Of a stretch of DNA of 10,900 nt, positions 1-5,956 are shown piece by piece. The position numbers were made by a program, and so were the translations under genes. The notes beneath the pieces are model-generated. The model was not told where the DNA came from. It ran no database searches and was given only the letters and a program-made list of their open reading frames with translations. How positions within the stretch are numbered: position 1 is the stretch's first letter; every line of letters begins with the position of its first letter. Location: NCBI GenBank assembly GCA_009781815.1, contig WQVB01000023.1:1-10900 (forward strand). The letters are read 5' to 3'. This stretch comes from Defluviitaleaceae bacterium (GTDB taxonomy: Bacteria > Bacillota > Clostridia > Lachnospirales > WRAX01).

Positions 1-20
1 CAAGCTCAGGATGACGACTC
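1..20. repeat. Right end of a GTCATCC-family palindromic repeat, cut by the window edge
   Basis: The first bases read CAAGCTCAGGATGACGACTC, which matches the right end of the composite repeat at 10790-10893 (CAAGCTCAGGATGACGACTT). The left half lies outside the window. It sits about 70 bases beyond the end of the GNAT gene, so it is a downstream intergenic copy. Confidence 0.7.
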
Positions 21-90
21 AGGGGGGCTTGGTGGTGTTTCACTACAAGTCTAATGATGAAGGGTAGAGCGTTTCAAAACGTCAAATAGA

Positions 91-621
91 TTATACAATA
101 TCTATCCAATAAATTTCCGTTACCTTTACCTCGTCTTCATCAAAACCTTCCCCCGCCAACACCCCGCCGTTTTTAATAGCAACTTGGGCTGATGCTCTAT
201 TGTCTTTATTACAAGAAATCATAACTTTGTCTAGCCCCAGCTCTCTTGCCTTTTCAACCACAAGAGATAGCTGCCTAACCCCATAGTCTTTGCCCCTTTC
301 AGAAGGGCATATACCATAGCCAATGTTACCGCCATCTTTTTTCAGCTCTTCAGTCAAGTGATGCCTCAACTGGATAGAGCCAATAACCTTATCATCGGTC
401 TTGCGAATCATAAAATATGTAGTAGATGGGGTGTGGGTTAAAGAAGGCTCTATAGCTTTTTCGCTTTTAATCCTCTCTAGCCATTCATCATAATCTTTAT
501 ATTTTATCAGCTGGCTGCTGCCGTTTATCTCTTTTTCGCCTAAGTCGATATACCTTTGCCTATATGTCATGGCTTGGCTCTCATGCTCCTTAGATGCCTC
601 CACCAGCTCAATATCACACAT
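91..621 (-). CDS. GNAT family N-acetyltransferase
   Basis: Predicted 176-residue cytoplasmic acetyltransferase that would move the acetyl group of acetyl-CoA to an amine; the substrate cannot be read from the sequence. The acetyl-CoA-binding motif A is seen as GYGICPSERGKDYG (residues 101-114), followed by the helix VRQLSLVVEKARELGL and the strand VMISCNKDNRASAQVAIKNGG, the usual beta4-alpha3-beta5-alpha4 order of the family. A Gly is replaced by Asp in the RGKDYG loop (RGKGYG or RGKGYA is more common). Length and layout resemble the stand-alone acetyltransferases grouped as COG3981 (from memory, not searched). The ATG at 621 is preferred over an in-frame TTG at 627, because AAAAGGAG lies 8 bases before the ATG and only 2 before the TTG. 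The start overlaps the end of the MATE gene by 8 bases (614-621), so translation is probably coupled and both are in one transcript. It may modify a compound or protein related to the pump's role; that is inference. Confidence 0.85.
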   Translation of the reverse strand: MCDIELVEASKEHESQAMTYRQRYIDLGEKEINGSSQLIKYKDYDEWLERIKSEKAIEPSLTHTPSTTYFMIRKTDDKVIGSIQLRHHLTEELKKDGGNIGYGICPSERGKDYGVRQLSLVVEKARELGLDKVMISCNKDNRASAQVAIKNGGVLAGEGFDEDEVKVTEIYWIDIV

Positions 622-2020
622 TGGCAAATCTCCTTTTAATCATCCTAAGCTCTCGCAATATAACAAAGAGTGTTACGGCAAAGGCGGCTAAATCTGCCAT
701 TGGCATTGCCCACCATATGCCTAAAATGCCCATAAAGTTTGGCAATATAAAATATAGCGGCACAAGTATAATGCCCTGACGCAACACCGATAGCAAAACC
801 GACATTTTAGCACGGCCTATAGCCATAAAAAAGGTTGAGGCGTTCATTTGAAAGGCAGCTACAGGCATTGTCCACGCCATTATACGCATGCCAACAGCCC
901 CTATAGATAATATGTCATAATCACTAGAAAACATGCCCATTATAAAAGTTGGGAAGGCCACAATAAGCACAGCCCCCACAAAAGCTATAATAACCGCATA
1001 GGTGGCTGATGATAAATAGGCCTTTCTCACCCTATCTCCATTGCCCATACCATAGTTAAAGCCGATGATGGGCTGGCTGCCTTGAGCTATACCAAAAACA
1101 GGCATAACAAAGAGGGATATAACCCCCATAATAGCCGTTAAAGCCCCTACGGCAGCGTCTCCACCCAGCTGTATCAGGTGGCGGTTAGCTATAATGTTTA
1201 CCCCAGAGCCTAAAATCTGCATCAAAAACGGTGCTATGCCGATAGAGGCAATAGCTAAGATGACTTTGGTTTCAGGCTTTATATTTTTCAAGCGAAGTTT
1301 AACTGGCCCGTTGCCTTTAGCATAAAACGCCATAATATAAACGGCAACTATAAAGTGGGTTAAAACCGTAGACCATGCAGCCCCAGCAACGCCCATGTTA
1401 AATGTAAAGATGAAAAGCGGGTTTAAAGCGATGTTAAGCAACGCACCAAACAGCTGTGCTGCGGCAAATCGCTTTGCAAAGCCCATGCCCCTAATGGGGT
1501 GGTTCATAGCTAGGGATATATATGTAAATATAATGCCATATATTTTTATGCGTGTGTATGTGTCAGCAAAAGGTAAGGTAGCTTCTGACGCACCAAAGGC
1601 TATAAGCAACGGCTCTAAAGCAAACAGAGCCACAATGCCAAGCACTATAGAAAGCACTATAGTGAGGGTAAAGCAGTTGCCAAGCACCTTTTCAGCCCCT
1701 TCAATATCCCTCCTACCCATGCGGATAGATATATTAGCGGCAGAGCCAACGCCCACCAAAAGGGCAAAAGCAGCCAAAATGAGGGAGATAGGTGCAGCAA
1801 GGCCAACGCCGTTTAAAGCATCATTGCCTATATAGGGTATACGCCCTACGAATATTCTATCTACAACCACATACAAAGCCGCCACAAGCATGCCGATAAC
1901 CGTGGGTATGGAGTATGACAAAATAAGCTTAGGTATATTAGCCGTTGCCATCTCTTTCTCTCTAGGGCTTAGGCTTGCAAGCTTGTCGTCTTTTATGTTT
2001 TCATCTGTTGTGCTTTCCAC
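614..2020 (-). CDS. MATE family multidrug/toxin efflux transporter
   Basis: Predicted 468-residue inner-membrane exporter of the MATE family, which drives efflux of cationic drugs, toxins or metabolites with a Na+ or H+ gradient. Twelve hydrophobic segments can be followed. Family hallmarks include DRIFVGR after the first helix (residues 54-60), NHPIRGMGFAKRFAAAQLFG near residues 173-192, and AQGSQPIIGFNYGMGNGDR in the second half (about 312-330). Two homologous six-helix halves are visible and the length is normal for the MepA/NorM-type group. A hydrophilic N-terminal tail of about 25 residues precedes helix 1. The GTG at 2020 is chosen because GGAGGA sits 6 bases upstream; an in-frame TTG at 2047 has no such site. 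It overlaps the downstream GNAT gene by 8 bases. A leader of about 200 bases with possible regulatory structure lies upstream. The substrate cannot be predicted. Confidence 0.93.
   Translation of the reverse strand: MESTTDENIKDDKLASLSPREKEMATANIPKLILSYSIPTVIGMLVAALYVVVDRIFVGRIPYIGNDALNGVGLAAPISLILAAFALLVGVGSAANISIRMGRRDIEGAEKVLGNCFTLTIVLSIVLGIVALFALEPLLIAFGASEATLPFADTYTRIKIYGIIFTYISLAMNHPIRGMGFAKRFAAAQLFGALLNIALNPLFIFTFNMGVAGAAWSTVLTHFIVAVYIMAFYAKGNGPVKLRLKNIKPETKVILAIASIGIAPFLMQILGSGVNIIANRHLIQLGGDAAVGALTAIMGVISLFVMPVFGIAQGSQPIIGFNYGMGNGDRVRKAYLSSATYAVIIAFVGAVLIVAFPTFIMGMFSSDYDILSIGAVGMRIMAWTMPVAAFQMNASTFFMAIGRAKMSVLLSVLRQGIILVPLYFILPNFMGILGIWWAMPMADLAAFAVTLFVILRELRMIKRRFANV
629..637 (-). 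promoter_or_regulatory. Ribosome binding site that sets the GNAT start
   Basis: AAAAGGAGA lies inside the last codons of the MATE gene. The 8-base gap to the ATG at 621 is ideal, and the 2-base gap to the upstream in-frame TTG is too short. This fixes the start and the 8-base overlap with the MATE gene. Confidence 0.7.
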
Positions 2021-2026
2021 TTTGCA

Positions 2027-2032
2027 TCCTCC
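2027..2032 (-). promoter_or_regulatory. Ribosome binding site deciding the GTG start of the MATE gene
   Basis: GGAGGA is followed by a 6-base spacer (TGCAAA) and GTG. It rules against the more upstream in-frame TTG at 2047. Confidence 0.75.
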
Positions 2033-2045
2033 ATGTCGATTTAAC

Positions 2046-2089
2046 AAAAATAGGGTCTTAGCCTCTTAAGGATTCTTCCTCATAGGCTA
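2046..2089 (-). terminator. Hairpin with a nearby U-run in the MATE leader (possible attenuator)
   Basis: On the minus strand TAGCCT (2089-2084) pairs with AGGCTA (2064-2059). Inside it TGAGGA (2082-2077) pairs with TCCTTA (2072-2067) around an AGAA loop. The arm is followed by AGACCCTA and then five T (2050-2046), just ahead of the MATE ribosome binding site. The gap of 8 bases between stem and T-run is longer than in a classic intrinsic terminator, so it may be a weak attenuator, a translational control hairpin, or chance. Confidence 0.35.
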
Positions 2090-2103
2090 TAAACAAGTCG
2101 CAT
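2080..2103 (-). promoter_or_regulatory. Possible 7-codon leader ORF ahead of the MATE gene
   Basis: On the minus strand an ATG opens a frame reading MRLVYSL and stops with TGA at 2082-2080, inside the 5' arm of the hairpin at 2059-2089. A ribosome on this frame would cover that arm, the geometry of ribosome-controlled attenuation ahead of some resistance genes. No strong ribosome binding site precedes it (GGGATGA is the best match), so it may be chance. Confidence 0.2.
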
Positions 2104-2107
2104 ATTA

Positions 2108-2155
2108 CGTCATCCCGCACTCGATGCGGGATCTCACTATGCTGATTGTTAAAAG
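2108..2155. repeat. Single-unit GTCATCC palindromic repeat in the MATE leader
   Basis: CGTCATCCCGCACTCGATG starts a unit with arms ATCCCGCA (2112-2119) and TGCGGGAT (2125-2132) around a CTCGA loop. A tail, ATCTCACTATGCTGATTG then TTAAAAGG, follows. It resembles the tail of the repeat at 2625-2718 (CTCACTATACTAATCGCTTAAAAG), suggesting the unit is longer than its hairpin. It lies in the presumed MATE 5' leader, so it would be transcribed as a hairpin. Confidence 0.7.
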
Positions 2156-2200
2156 GTAGCAAGTAATACTATGGGTCTAAGTCTCGTCTTCAACTTTAAA

Positions 2201-2225
2201 GGGAGTAGCCTTTAAGACCACTCCC
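2201..2225 (-). terminator. Terminator-like hairpin downstream of the DUF3784 gene
   Basis: On the minus strand GGGAGT (2225-2220) can pair with ACTCCC (2206-2201), followed by TTTAAAGTT. The stem is short, the loop is 13 bases and the T-run is interrupted, so it would be a weak terminator for DUF3784. It falls at the start of the proposed MATE transcript and could instead be a 5' hairpin of that leader. Confidence 0.3.
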
Positions 2226-2228
2226 CCT

Positions 2229-2257
2229 ATTATACAACATATTATAAAATTTAGCAA
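2229..2257 (-). promoter_or_regulatory. Candidate sigma-A promoter for the MATE-GNAT pair
   Basis: TTGCTA (2257-2252) and TATAAT (2234-2229) are separated by 17 bases on the minus strand. The -10 is a perfect consensus and the -35 matches 4 of 6. It begins just past the DUF3784 stop codon and would give a leader of about 200 bases before the MATE GTG. The region is AT-rich, so a chance match is possible. Confidence 0.5.
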
Positions 2258-2259
2258 AA

Positions 2260-2580
2260 TTATTTTTTAAAGCGGTTTTTGGTGTTGGCATATACCAAAG
2301 CAAACACAGTAACACCTAGAAAAAGTGCAGACCATACAATCCAAAACCACCCAAGGTTATGCAAGGCTTCAATACCCGTTATGGCAGTTAAAGCACCTAA
2401 AACAACAAGTAGCTTGCCTGCAAACTTGGTTAAAGCTTTTTCATCATATTGAGCCTTTTTCTCTTTAGATGCGGTGTTATACCCTGCGATTAAAAATGAG
2501 CCCTTGCCAGTAGCCGCCATAAAAATGCCTAAAACAATCATCGGCACTGCAATAGCTAAGCAAATTATCAACCCCAACAC
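2260..2580 (-). CDS. Small DUF3784 family membrane protein
   Basis: A 106-residue integral membrane protein with no assigned function. After a first hydrophobic helix (residues 1-24) comes GKGSFLIAGYNTASKEKKA (25-43) and then YDEKAL (45-50), the hallmark of the DUF3784 family seen in Firmicutes. Two further hydrophobic helices follow (about 55-72 and 78-98), with a short basic tail KNRFKK. Length is normal for the family. The GTG at 2580 is chosen because AAAGGAGG ends 7 bases upstream. An in-frame ATG at 2604 has only a weak AAGG before it, and an ATG at 2628 begins in a palindromic repeat. It stands alone, with about 240 bases to the MATE gene and about 210 from the methyltransferase. Nothing nearby indicates its role. 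Confidence 0.8.
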   Translation of the reverse strand: MLGLIICLAIAVPMIVLGIFMAATGKGSFLIAGYNTASKEKKAQYDEKALTKFAGKLLVVLGALTAITGIEALHNLGWFWIVWSALFLGVTVFALVYANTKNRFKK

Positions 2581-2585
2581 AGCAA

Positions 2586-2595
2586 CCCCTCCTTT
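2586..2595 (-). promoter_or_regulatory. Ribosome binding site deciding the GTG start of the DUF3784 gene
   Basis: AAAGGAGGGG lies 5 to 7 bases before GTG at 2580 and is by far the best site in the region. It would sit inside the coding sequence if either upstream ATG (2604 or 2628) were used. Confidence 0.65.
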
Positions 2596-2624
2596 AAATC
2601 TCATGTTTACCTTAAGCTTGCCCT

Positions 2625-2718
2625 GCACTCTGGTGCGGGGTCATCCCCAGCCCTTGGCTGAGCCTTGTCTTTTAGGCGAAGCTCGACTGGGGGTCTCACT
2701 ATACTAATCGCTTAAAAG
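2625..2718. repeat. GTCATCC-family palindromic repeat, long-loop type, upstream of the DUF3784 gene
   Basis: Two hairpins stand side by side. The first has arms close to CCCTGCAC and GTGCGGGG around TCTG. The second runs from TCATCCCCAG to CTGGGGGT with a long loop containing GGCTGAGCCTTGTCTTTTAG and then GCGAAGC. This loop is shared with the repeats at 5796-5846 (GGTTGAGC ... TTTTAAGCGAAAC) and 8524-8575 (GGTTGAGC ... TTTTAGGCGAAAC). The tail CTCACTATACTAATCGCTTA recurs in altered form at 2131-2155, and its CTAATCGCT core at 8389-8397. Confidence 0.7.
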
Positions 2719-2789
2719 TATGGTGCACTTTGAAAAATTAATACGATATTTGTGAAGGGTGAAAATAACACAAAAAGTATATTAAGCAA

Positions 2790-3563
2790 CTACATTTTAA
2801 CTGCTTTGGTAGCAAAGAAAGTGTCGATATAATTGTCAAGAACATATCCGCACCCTTTATCTTCATAGAACCCTGCTATTAAAAACCCTGCATCTATCTG
2901 CCCTTGTATCATATCTTCGTGCGAGTGTCCAAAACATACGCCACCCTTGGCAGTAATACACTCAAATTCTTCAGGCGACAAATCCTTAATATCAGAGTAG
3001 GGGATTTTGTAACGGACAACAAGATTGCCTTTCTTCATCTCCGACACATCAAAAATAAATTCAAACGGGTGATTGTGCCCTGCAAGCATTATGCCGCCCT
3101 TTTTTAGTACCCGATATGCTTCTTTCCAAACAGGTAAAACAGAATCAACAAAGCATCCTGCGAATTGCATGATAAAATCAAAAGATTCGTCTGCAAAAAC
3201 AGATAGGTCTTGCATGTTGCCTTGCACCGTTTTGATATTCAGCCCTTCTCGTTGTGCCACGAGCTCGTCTTGCTCAAGTTGCCTTTTGCTGTTATCAAAT
3301 ACTGTTACATCCGCACCAAGGGCAGACAAAATCGGGCCTTGTTGGCCGCCACCTCCAGCTATCAATAAAACTTTCAACCCCTTGAAGTCAGCAGGAAACC
3401 AGCTTTTAGGCACAGGTTTTATCGGTGTTAAAACAACATCCCATTTTCCGTTTCGAGCATTTTCTATCACTTCTGTCGAAACAGCTGTAGTCCAAGCGGC
3501 ATAAACGTCTTTATTTGCAACACTCTTATCCCAAACGGCAGAATTTTTTTCAACATAGTTCAT
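2790..3563 (-). CDS. Class I SAM-dependent methyltransferase
   Basis: A 257-residue cytoplasmic protein expected to transfer a methyl group from S-adenosylmethionine; the acceptor is unknown. The Rossmann-fold SAM site is clear: motif I LLIAGGGGQQGPILSALGA (66-84), the acidic end of beta2 at VTVFDNS (86-92), a motif II region NMQDLSVFADESFDFIMQFA (116-135), and motif III YRVLKKGGIMLAG (150-162). This is the Methyltransf_11-type layout. The N-terminus (WDKSVANKDVYAAWTTAV) and the C-terminal half (HSHEDMIQGQIDAGFLIAGF near 213-232) look like the small-molecule methyltransferases annotated in Firmicutes, but I do not recognise a specific one. AAAAGGTGA stands just before the ATG and fits as a ribosome binding site. 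It is 129 bases from the end of mrpD and could be transcribed with it, but a dyad in that gap suggests its own control. Confidence 0.85.
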   Translation of the reverse strand: MNYVEKNSAVWDKSVANKDVYAAWTTAVSTEVIENARNGKWDVVLTPIKPVPKSWFPADFKGLKVLLIAGGGGQQGPILSALGADVTVFDNSKRQLEQDELVAQREGLNIKTVQGNMQDLSVFADESFDFIMQFAGCFVDSVLPVWKEAYRVLKKGGIMLAGHNHPFEFIFDVSEMKKGNLVVRYKIPYSDIKDLSPEEFECITAKGGVCFGHSHEDMIQGQIDAGFLIAGFYEDKGCGYVLDNYIDTFFATKAVKM

Positions 3564-3588
3564 TTCGCTTCACCTTTTAATATAAGTT

Positions 3589-3621
3589 TTACGCAAGTGC
3601 CACATTCATTGTGGTGCGTAA
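3589..3621. promoter_or_regulatory. Interrupted dyad upstream of the methyltransferase (operator or leader hairpin)
   Basis: TTACGC (3589-3594) and GCGTAA (3616-3621) form outer arms; CCACA (3600-3604) and TGTGG (3610-3614) form inner arms around TTCAT. Spacers between outer and inner arms are unequal (5 and 1 bases), so it is imperfect. It lies 26 bases upstream of the methyltransferase ATG, where an operator or 5' hairpin would sit. There is no T-run, so it is unlikely to be a terminator. It does not belong to the GTCATCC repeat family. Confidence 0.4.
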
Positions 3622-3692
3622 GCACATCATATAATGCTTCCATTCAGATGGAGTTATTCAAACTGTGTTATTTGCACCCTTGCAGATTGCAT

Positions 3693-5306
3693 TTACAACA
3701 AGCCAGCTACAACAATAAGCAAGCCCACAAAGGCACAGCTAGACACTAGGATGGTTCTAAAGTTAAGGTCCATCTGGCTTATCTTATCTAAGAATTTATT
3801 GCCCTTTACAACAAACTTATAAAGAACAAAACCTACAACCGCACTGCCCGCAAAGATAAGAGCTTTTTGATAATATGCCCAGTTGCCCAAAAGCCCTTCA
3901 GAAACAGACACGCCGCTATAAGGGAACATAAAGTTGATAGCTTGTGGGCCAAAAACGCCACCTAAAAGGCAAAGAGCAGCTAAAAGCACAGCAGGGATAA
4001 CACGCCAAACATCAGGCTTAACTGACGAGCCTTTCATAGATGGGTCTTCTTTACCAAACAGCATAGAGCCATATTTAATAAATGATATGATTGTACCTAC
4101 GCTTATTATGATAATAGAATACTCCACAAGTGGCGGTGCACCTGATGTTAAAAAGTATTTGGAGATAGACCCGATAAAGAAGGGTGCACCCGTTATACTT
4201 AAAATAGCAAAAGCTGATGCTATGCCCACAACAGGCATACGTTTAAACACCCCTCGTATCTTATACACATTAGATGTGCCATAAGAGCGGCGGATGATGC
4301 CAGCTGTCAAAAACAGTGCCGCTTTGAAAATGCCGTGGGCTATCATATGATACATGCCCCCCGTGTAGGAGTAGTATGCAGAAGGGCCAGCACTTAAGCC
4401 TATCATTATCAAGCCAACCTGAGACACGGTGTGGTATGCTAAAATCATCTTAATATCTTTTTGAGACATAGCGAGGATAACCCCCGTTGCACCTGTTATA
4501 ATACCAATTATCAAGAAGAAGTGCTGTTGAGCAATAGGCCCAAACATATCTTGAAAACGCATAAACAAGAACACCGCAGCCTTGATTTGTATGCCTGATA
4601 AAATAGCAGCAACGGCAGATGGAGCACCTGGGTATAGCCTTGCCTTTGGCACCACGCTAATAAGAGGTATCAAACCCGCTTTAAAGGCCAGCCCCGTCAT
4701 TATAAGGGCATATGGCAACACCAAATCAGCTGGGTCTGCATAGGCAAGGGCTGTTCTCACAAGGTCTATGTCAAAGCCGCCTGCCATCATATATATGTAG
4801 CCAAGGCCAAACAGATAAAGTTGCATGGCGATTATATTACCCATAAGGTAAACCATACCCGTAAACATGTTGCGGCGGCCTCTATAGTACATCATCAAAA
4901 TGATAACAACTATTGTAGACACCTCAACCATCACAAAGATGTTGAAAAGATCTCGTGTTAAGAAAACCCCTGCAAGAGCACCTTGTAACAAGAAGAGTAA
5001 ACACCAAAAGGTGCGTTGCTCCGTCTCGTGAAAGCTGTATATAGATATAACCAAAAACAACACAGCCGTAAGCAAGATGAAAATAGCTGATGTGTCGAAG
5101 GCGTAAAGGAGTATGCCTAAAACACCTTCATACCCACCTACTCGCTCGATTATATAGGTACCCCTTGTTTGAAGCACCAGCCAGCCAGCAAAGCCTGTGT
5201 ATACAGCTTGAAAAACTATAGCTAAAATCCTAGCTACTTGGTTTTTTGTAAAAACAAAAAGGAAAACTGCAATTAAAACAGGGATGATTATGAATAAACT
5301 AAGCAT
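3693..5306 (-). CDS. mrpD: Mrp antiporter subunit D (NuoL/M/N-type proton translocator)
   Basis: A 537-residue polytopic membrane protein with about 14 helices, of the proton-conducting antiporter family shared with complex I NuoL/M/N. In Mrp complexes MrpD carries one of the ion channels. The residues expected for a proton path are present: Glu128 in FNIFVMVEVS (helix 5), Lys209 in LAFKAGLIPL (helix 7), Lys242 in SGIQIKAAVF (helix 8), His291 in ILAYHTVSQVG, His324 and Lys328 in MIAHGIFKAALF (helix 10), and Lys383 in GSISKYFL (helix 12). Length is usual for MrpD (about 490-540). The start at 5306 has AGGGGAGG 6-7 bases upstream and overlaps the end of mrpC by 8 bases, so translation is coupled. 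It is the last gene of the operon. Since no MrpA N-terminal antiporter module is encoded, this is the only large antiporter-like subunit here. Confidence 0.93.
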   Translation of the reverse strand: MLSLFIIIPVLIAVFLFVFTKNQVARILAIVFQAVYTGFAGWLVLQTRGTYIIERVGGYEGVLGILLYAFDTSAIFILLTAVLFLVISIYSFHETEQRTFWCLLFLLQGALAGVFLTRDLFNIFVMVEVSTIVVIILMMYYRGRRNMFTGMVYLMGNIIAMQLYLFGLGYIYMMAGGFDIDLVRTALAYADPADLVLPYALIMTGLAFKAGLIPLISVVPKARLYPGAPSAVAAILSGIQIKAAVFLFMRFQDMFGPIAQQHFFLIIGIITGATGVILAMSQKDIKMILAYHTVSQVGLIMIGLSAGPSAYYSYTGGMYHMIAHGIFKAALFLTAGIIRRSYGTSNVYKIRGVFKRMPVVGIASAFAILSITGAPFFIGSISKYFLTSGAPPLVEYSIIIISVGTIISFIKYGSMLFGKEDPSMKGSSVKPDVWRVIPAVLLAALCLLGGVFGPQAINFMFPYSGVSVSEGLLGNWAYYQKALIFAGSAVVGFVLYKFVVKGNKFLDKISQMDLNFRTILVSSCAFVGLLIVVAGLL

Positions 5307-5739
5307 TTGTATCCTCCCCTTTGGCTATAGTGCATGCGTCAGCATCATCTGGGCATACGCCGTCTTTTATCACATATTGCTCTTTAGTTAGCTTAAAAAG
5401 CTCTTTCCAGTCTGATGTTCCATATTTTCTAAATAGGGTATTCATCATAATAATATTTATAGCCGTAACCGCAAAGCCGATAACGATAGCGGTTATCATA
5501 AGGGCTTGTGGCACTGGGTCTGCCATATAGTCCATTAGGTATATATGCTCAGGCGTTTCAAATATAGGGGGCAATGTGCCTGCCCTGCTGCCAAGAGCTA
5601 TCCAAAAGGTTATTATGCCAGCGTTTAGGGTGGTCATAAAAACAATGGCTTTAATGGCGTTATTGCTTACAATAAGGCCAAAGATAGATGCAAACACGAT
5701 AACTATCGAAAAAAGTTCTAAAATTGGTATATTAGCCAT
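5299..5739 (-). CDS. mrpC: Mrp antiporter subunit C (NuoK-like)
   Basis: A 146-residue membrane protein with three helices, related to NuoK of complex I, and part of the membrane scaffold joining antiporter subunits. Diagnostic motif: DPVPQALMITAIVIGFAVTA (residues 74-93), almost the family consensus. Helix 1 is at 6-25 and helix 2 at 29-49. The family is usually about 110-125 residues; the extra here is a polar C-terminal tail (about 104-146) with two cysteines (CPDDADAC, 129-136). AAAGGA lies about 10 bases before the ATG. The upstream neighbour is 217 bases away, an unusually large gap filled by a palindromic repeat, while the downstream mrpD overlaps by 8 bases. Confidence 0.92.
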   Translation of the reverse strand: MANIPILELFSIVIVFASIFGLIVSNNAIKAIVFMTTLNAGIITFWIALGSRAGTLPPIFETPEHIYLMDYMADPVPQALMITAIVIGFAVTAINIIMMNTLFRKYGTSDWKELFKLTKEQYVIKDGVCPDDADACTIAKGEDTNA

Positions 5740-5786
5740 GTGTATATTCCTTTCACTATTTTTTCAACCTTTGCGTCATCCCATTT

Positions 5787-5926
5787 CCCTACCGTCATCC
5801 TGAGCCCTTGGTTGAGCTTGGTTTTAAGCGAAACTTGACTCAGGATCTATGTAGAATAGTAGACACCCCGACTAGGTCTGCCCTACTCCAAGTAGATCCT
5901 GAGTCAAGCTCAGGATGACGGTAGGG
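5787..5926. repeat. Composite palindromic repeat (140 bp) inside the mrp operon
   Basis: Outer arms CCCTACCGTCATCCTGAGC (5787-5805) and GCTCAGGATGACGGTAGGG (5908-5926) are exact inverted repeats of 19 bases. Inner arms TTGACTCAGGATCTA (5835-5849) and TAGATCCTGAGTCAA (5893-5907) are exact too. The right half alone is a hairpin with arms ATCCTGAG and GCTCAGGAT around TCAA; the left half is the long-loop type with TTTTAAGCGAAAC. The central spacer, reversed, closely matches the spacer of the repeat at 10790-10893 (GGATCTACTTGGAG, then AGGGCAG and TAGT). Weaker complementarity extends outward to 5772 and 5940. It separates the mrpB-like gene from mrpC. Confidence 0.85.
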
Positions 5927-5956
5927 GGGTTAGGATGGCATTATCAGTTTTAAGTG

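Noticed and set aside
1395..1835. A 146-codon plus-strand open frame opposite the MATE gene
   Set aside because: It is a shadow of a well-supported transporter gene and shows no family features.
2060..2230. A resemblance of AAAGGGAGTAGCC (plus strand, 2198-2210) to the start of a yybP-ykoY manganese riboswitch
   Set aside because: It is on the strand opposite to the MATE gene, no plus-strand gene follows, and the rest of the motif is not seen.
2581..2628. A longer DUF3784 protein starting at ATG 2628 or 2604
   Set aside because: The strong AAAGGAGG would then be inside the gene. ATG 2628 begins in repeat DNA.
3073..3504. A 143-codon plus-strand open frame opposite the methyltransferase
   Set aside because: It is antisense to a clear methyltransferase, has no ribosome binding site, and its product is low-complexity and Ser/Pro/Cys-rich.
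3565..3692. A sigma-A promoter for the methyltransferase (TATGAT or TATATT as -10)
   Set aside because: No acceptable -35 is found at 16-18 bases from either -10 candidate.
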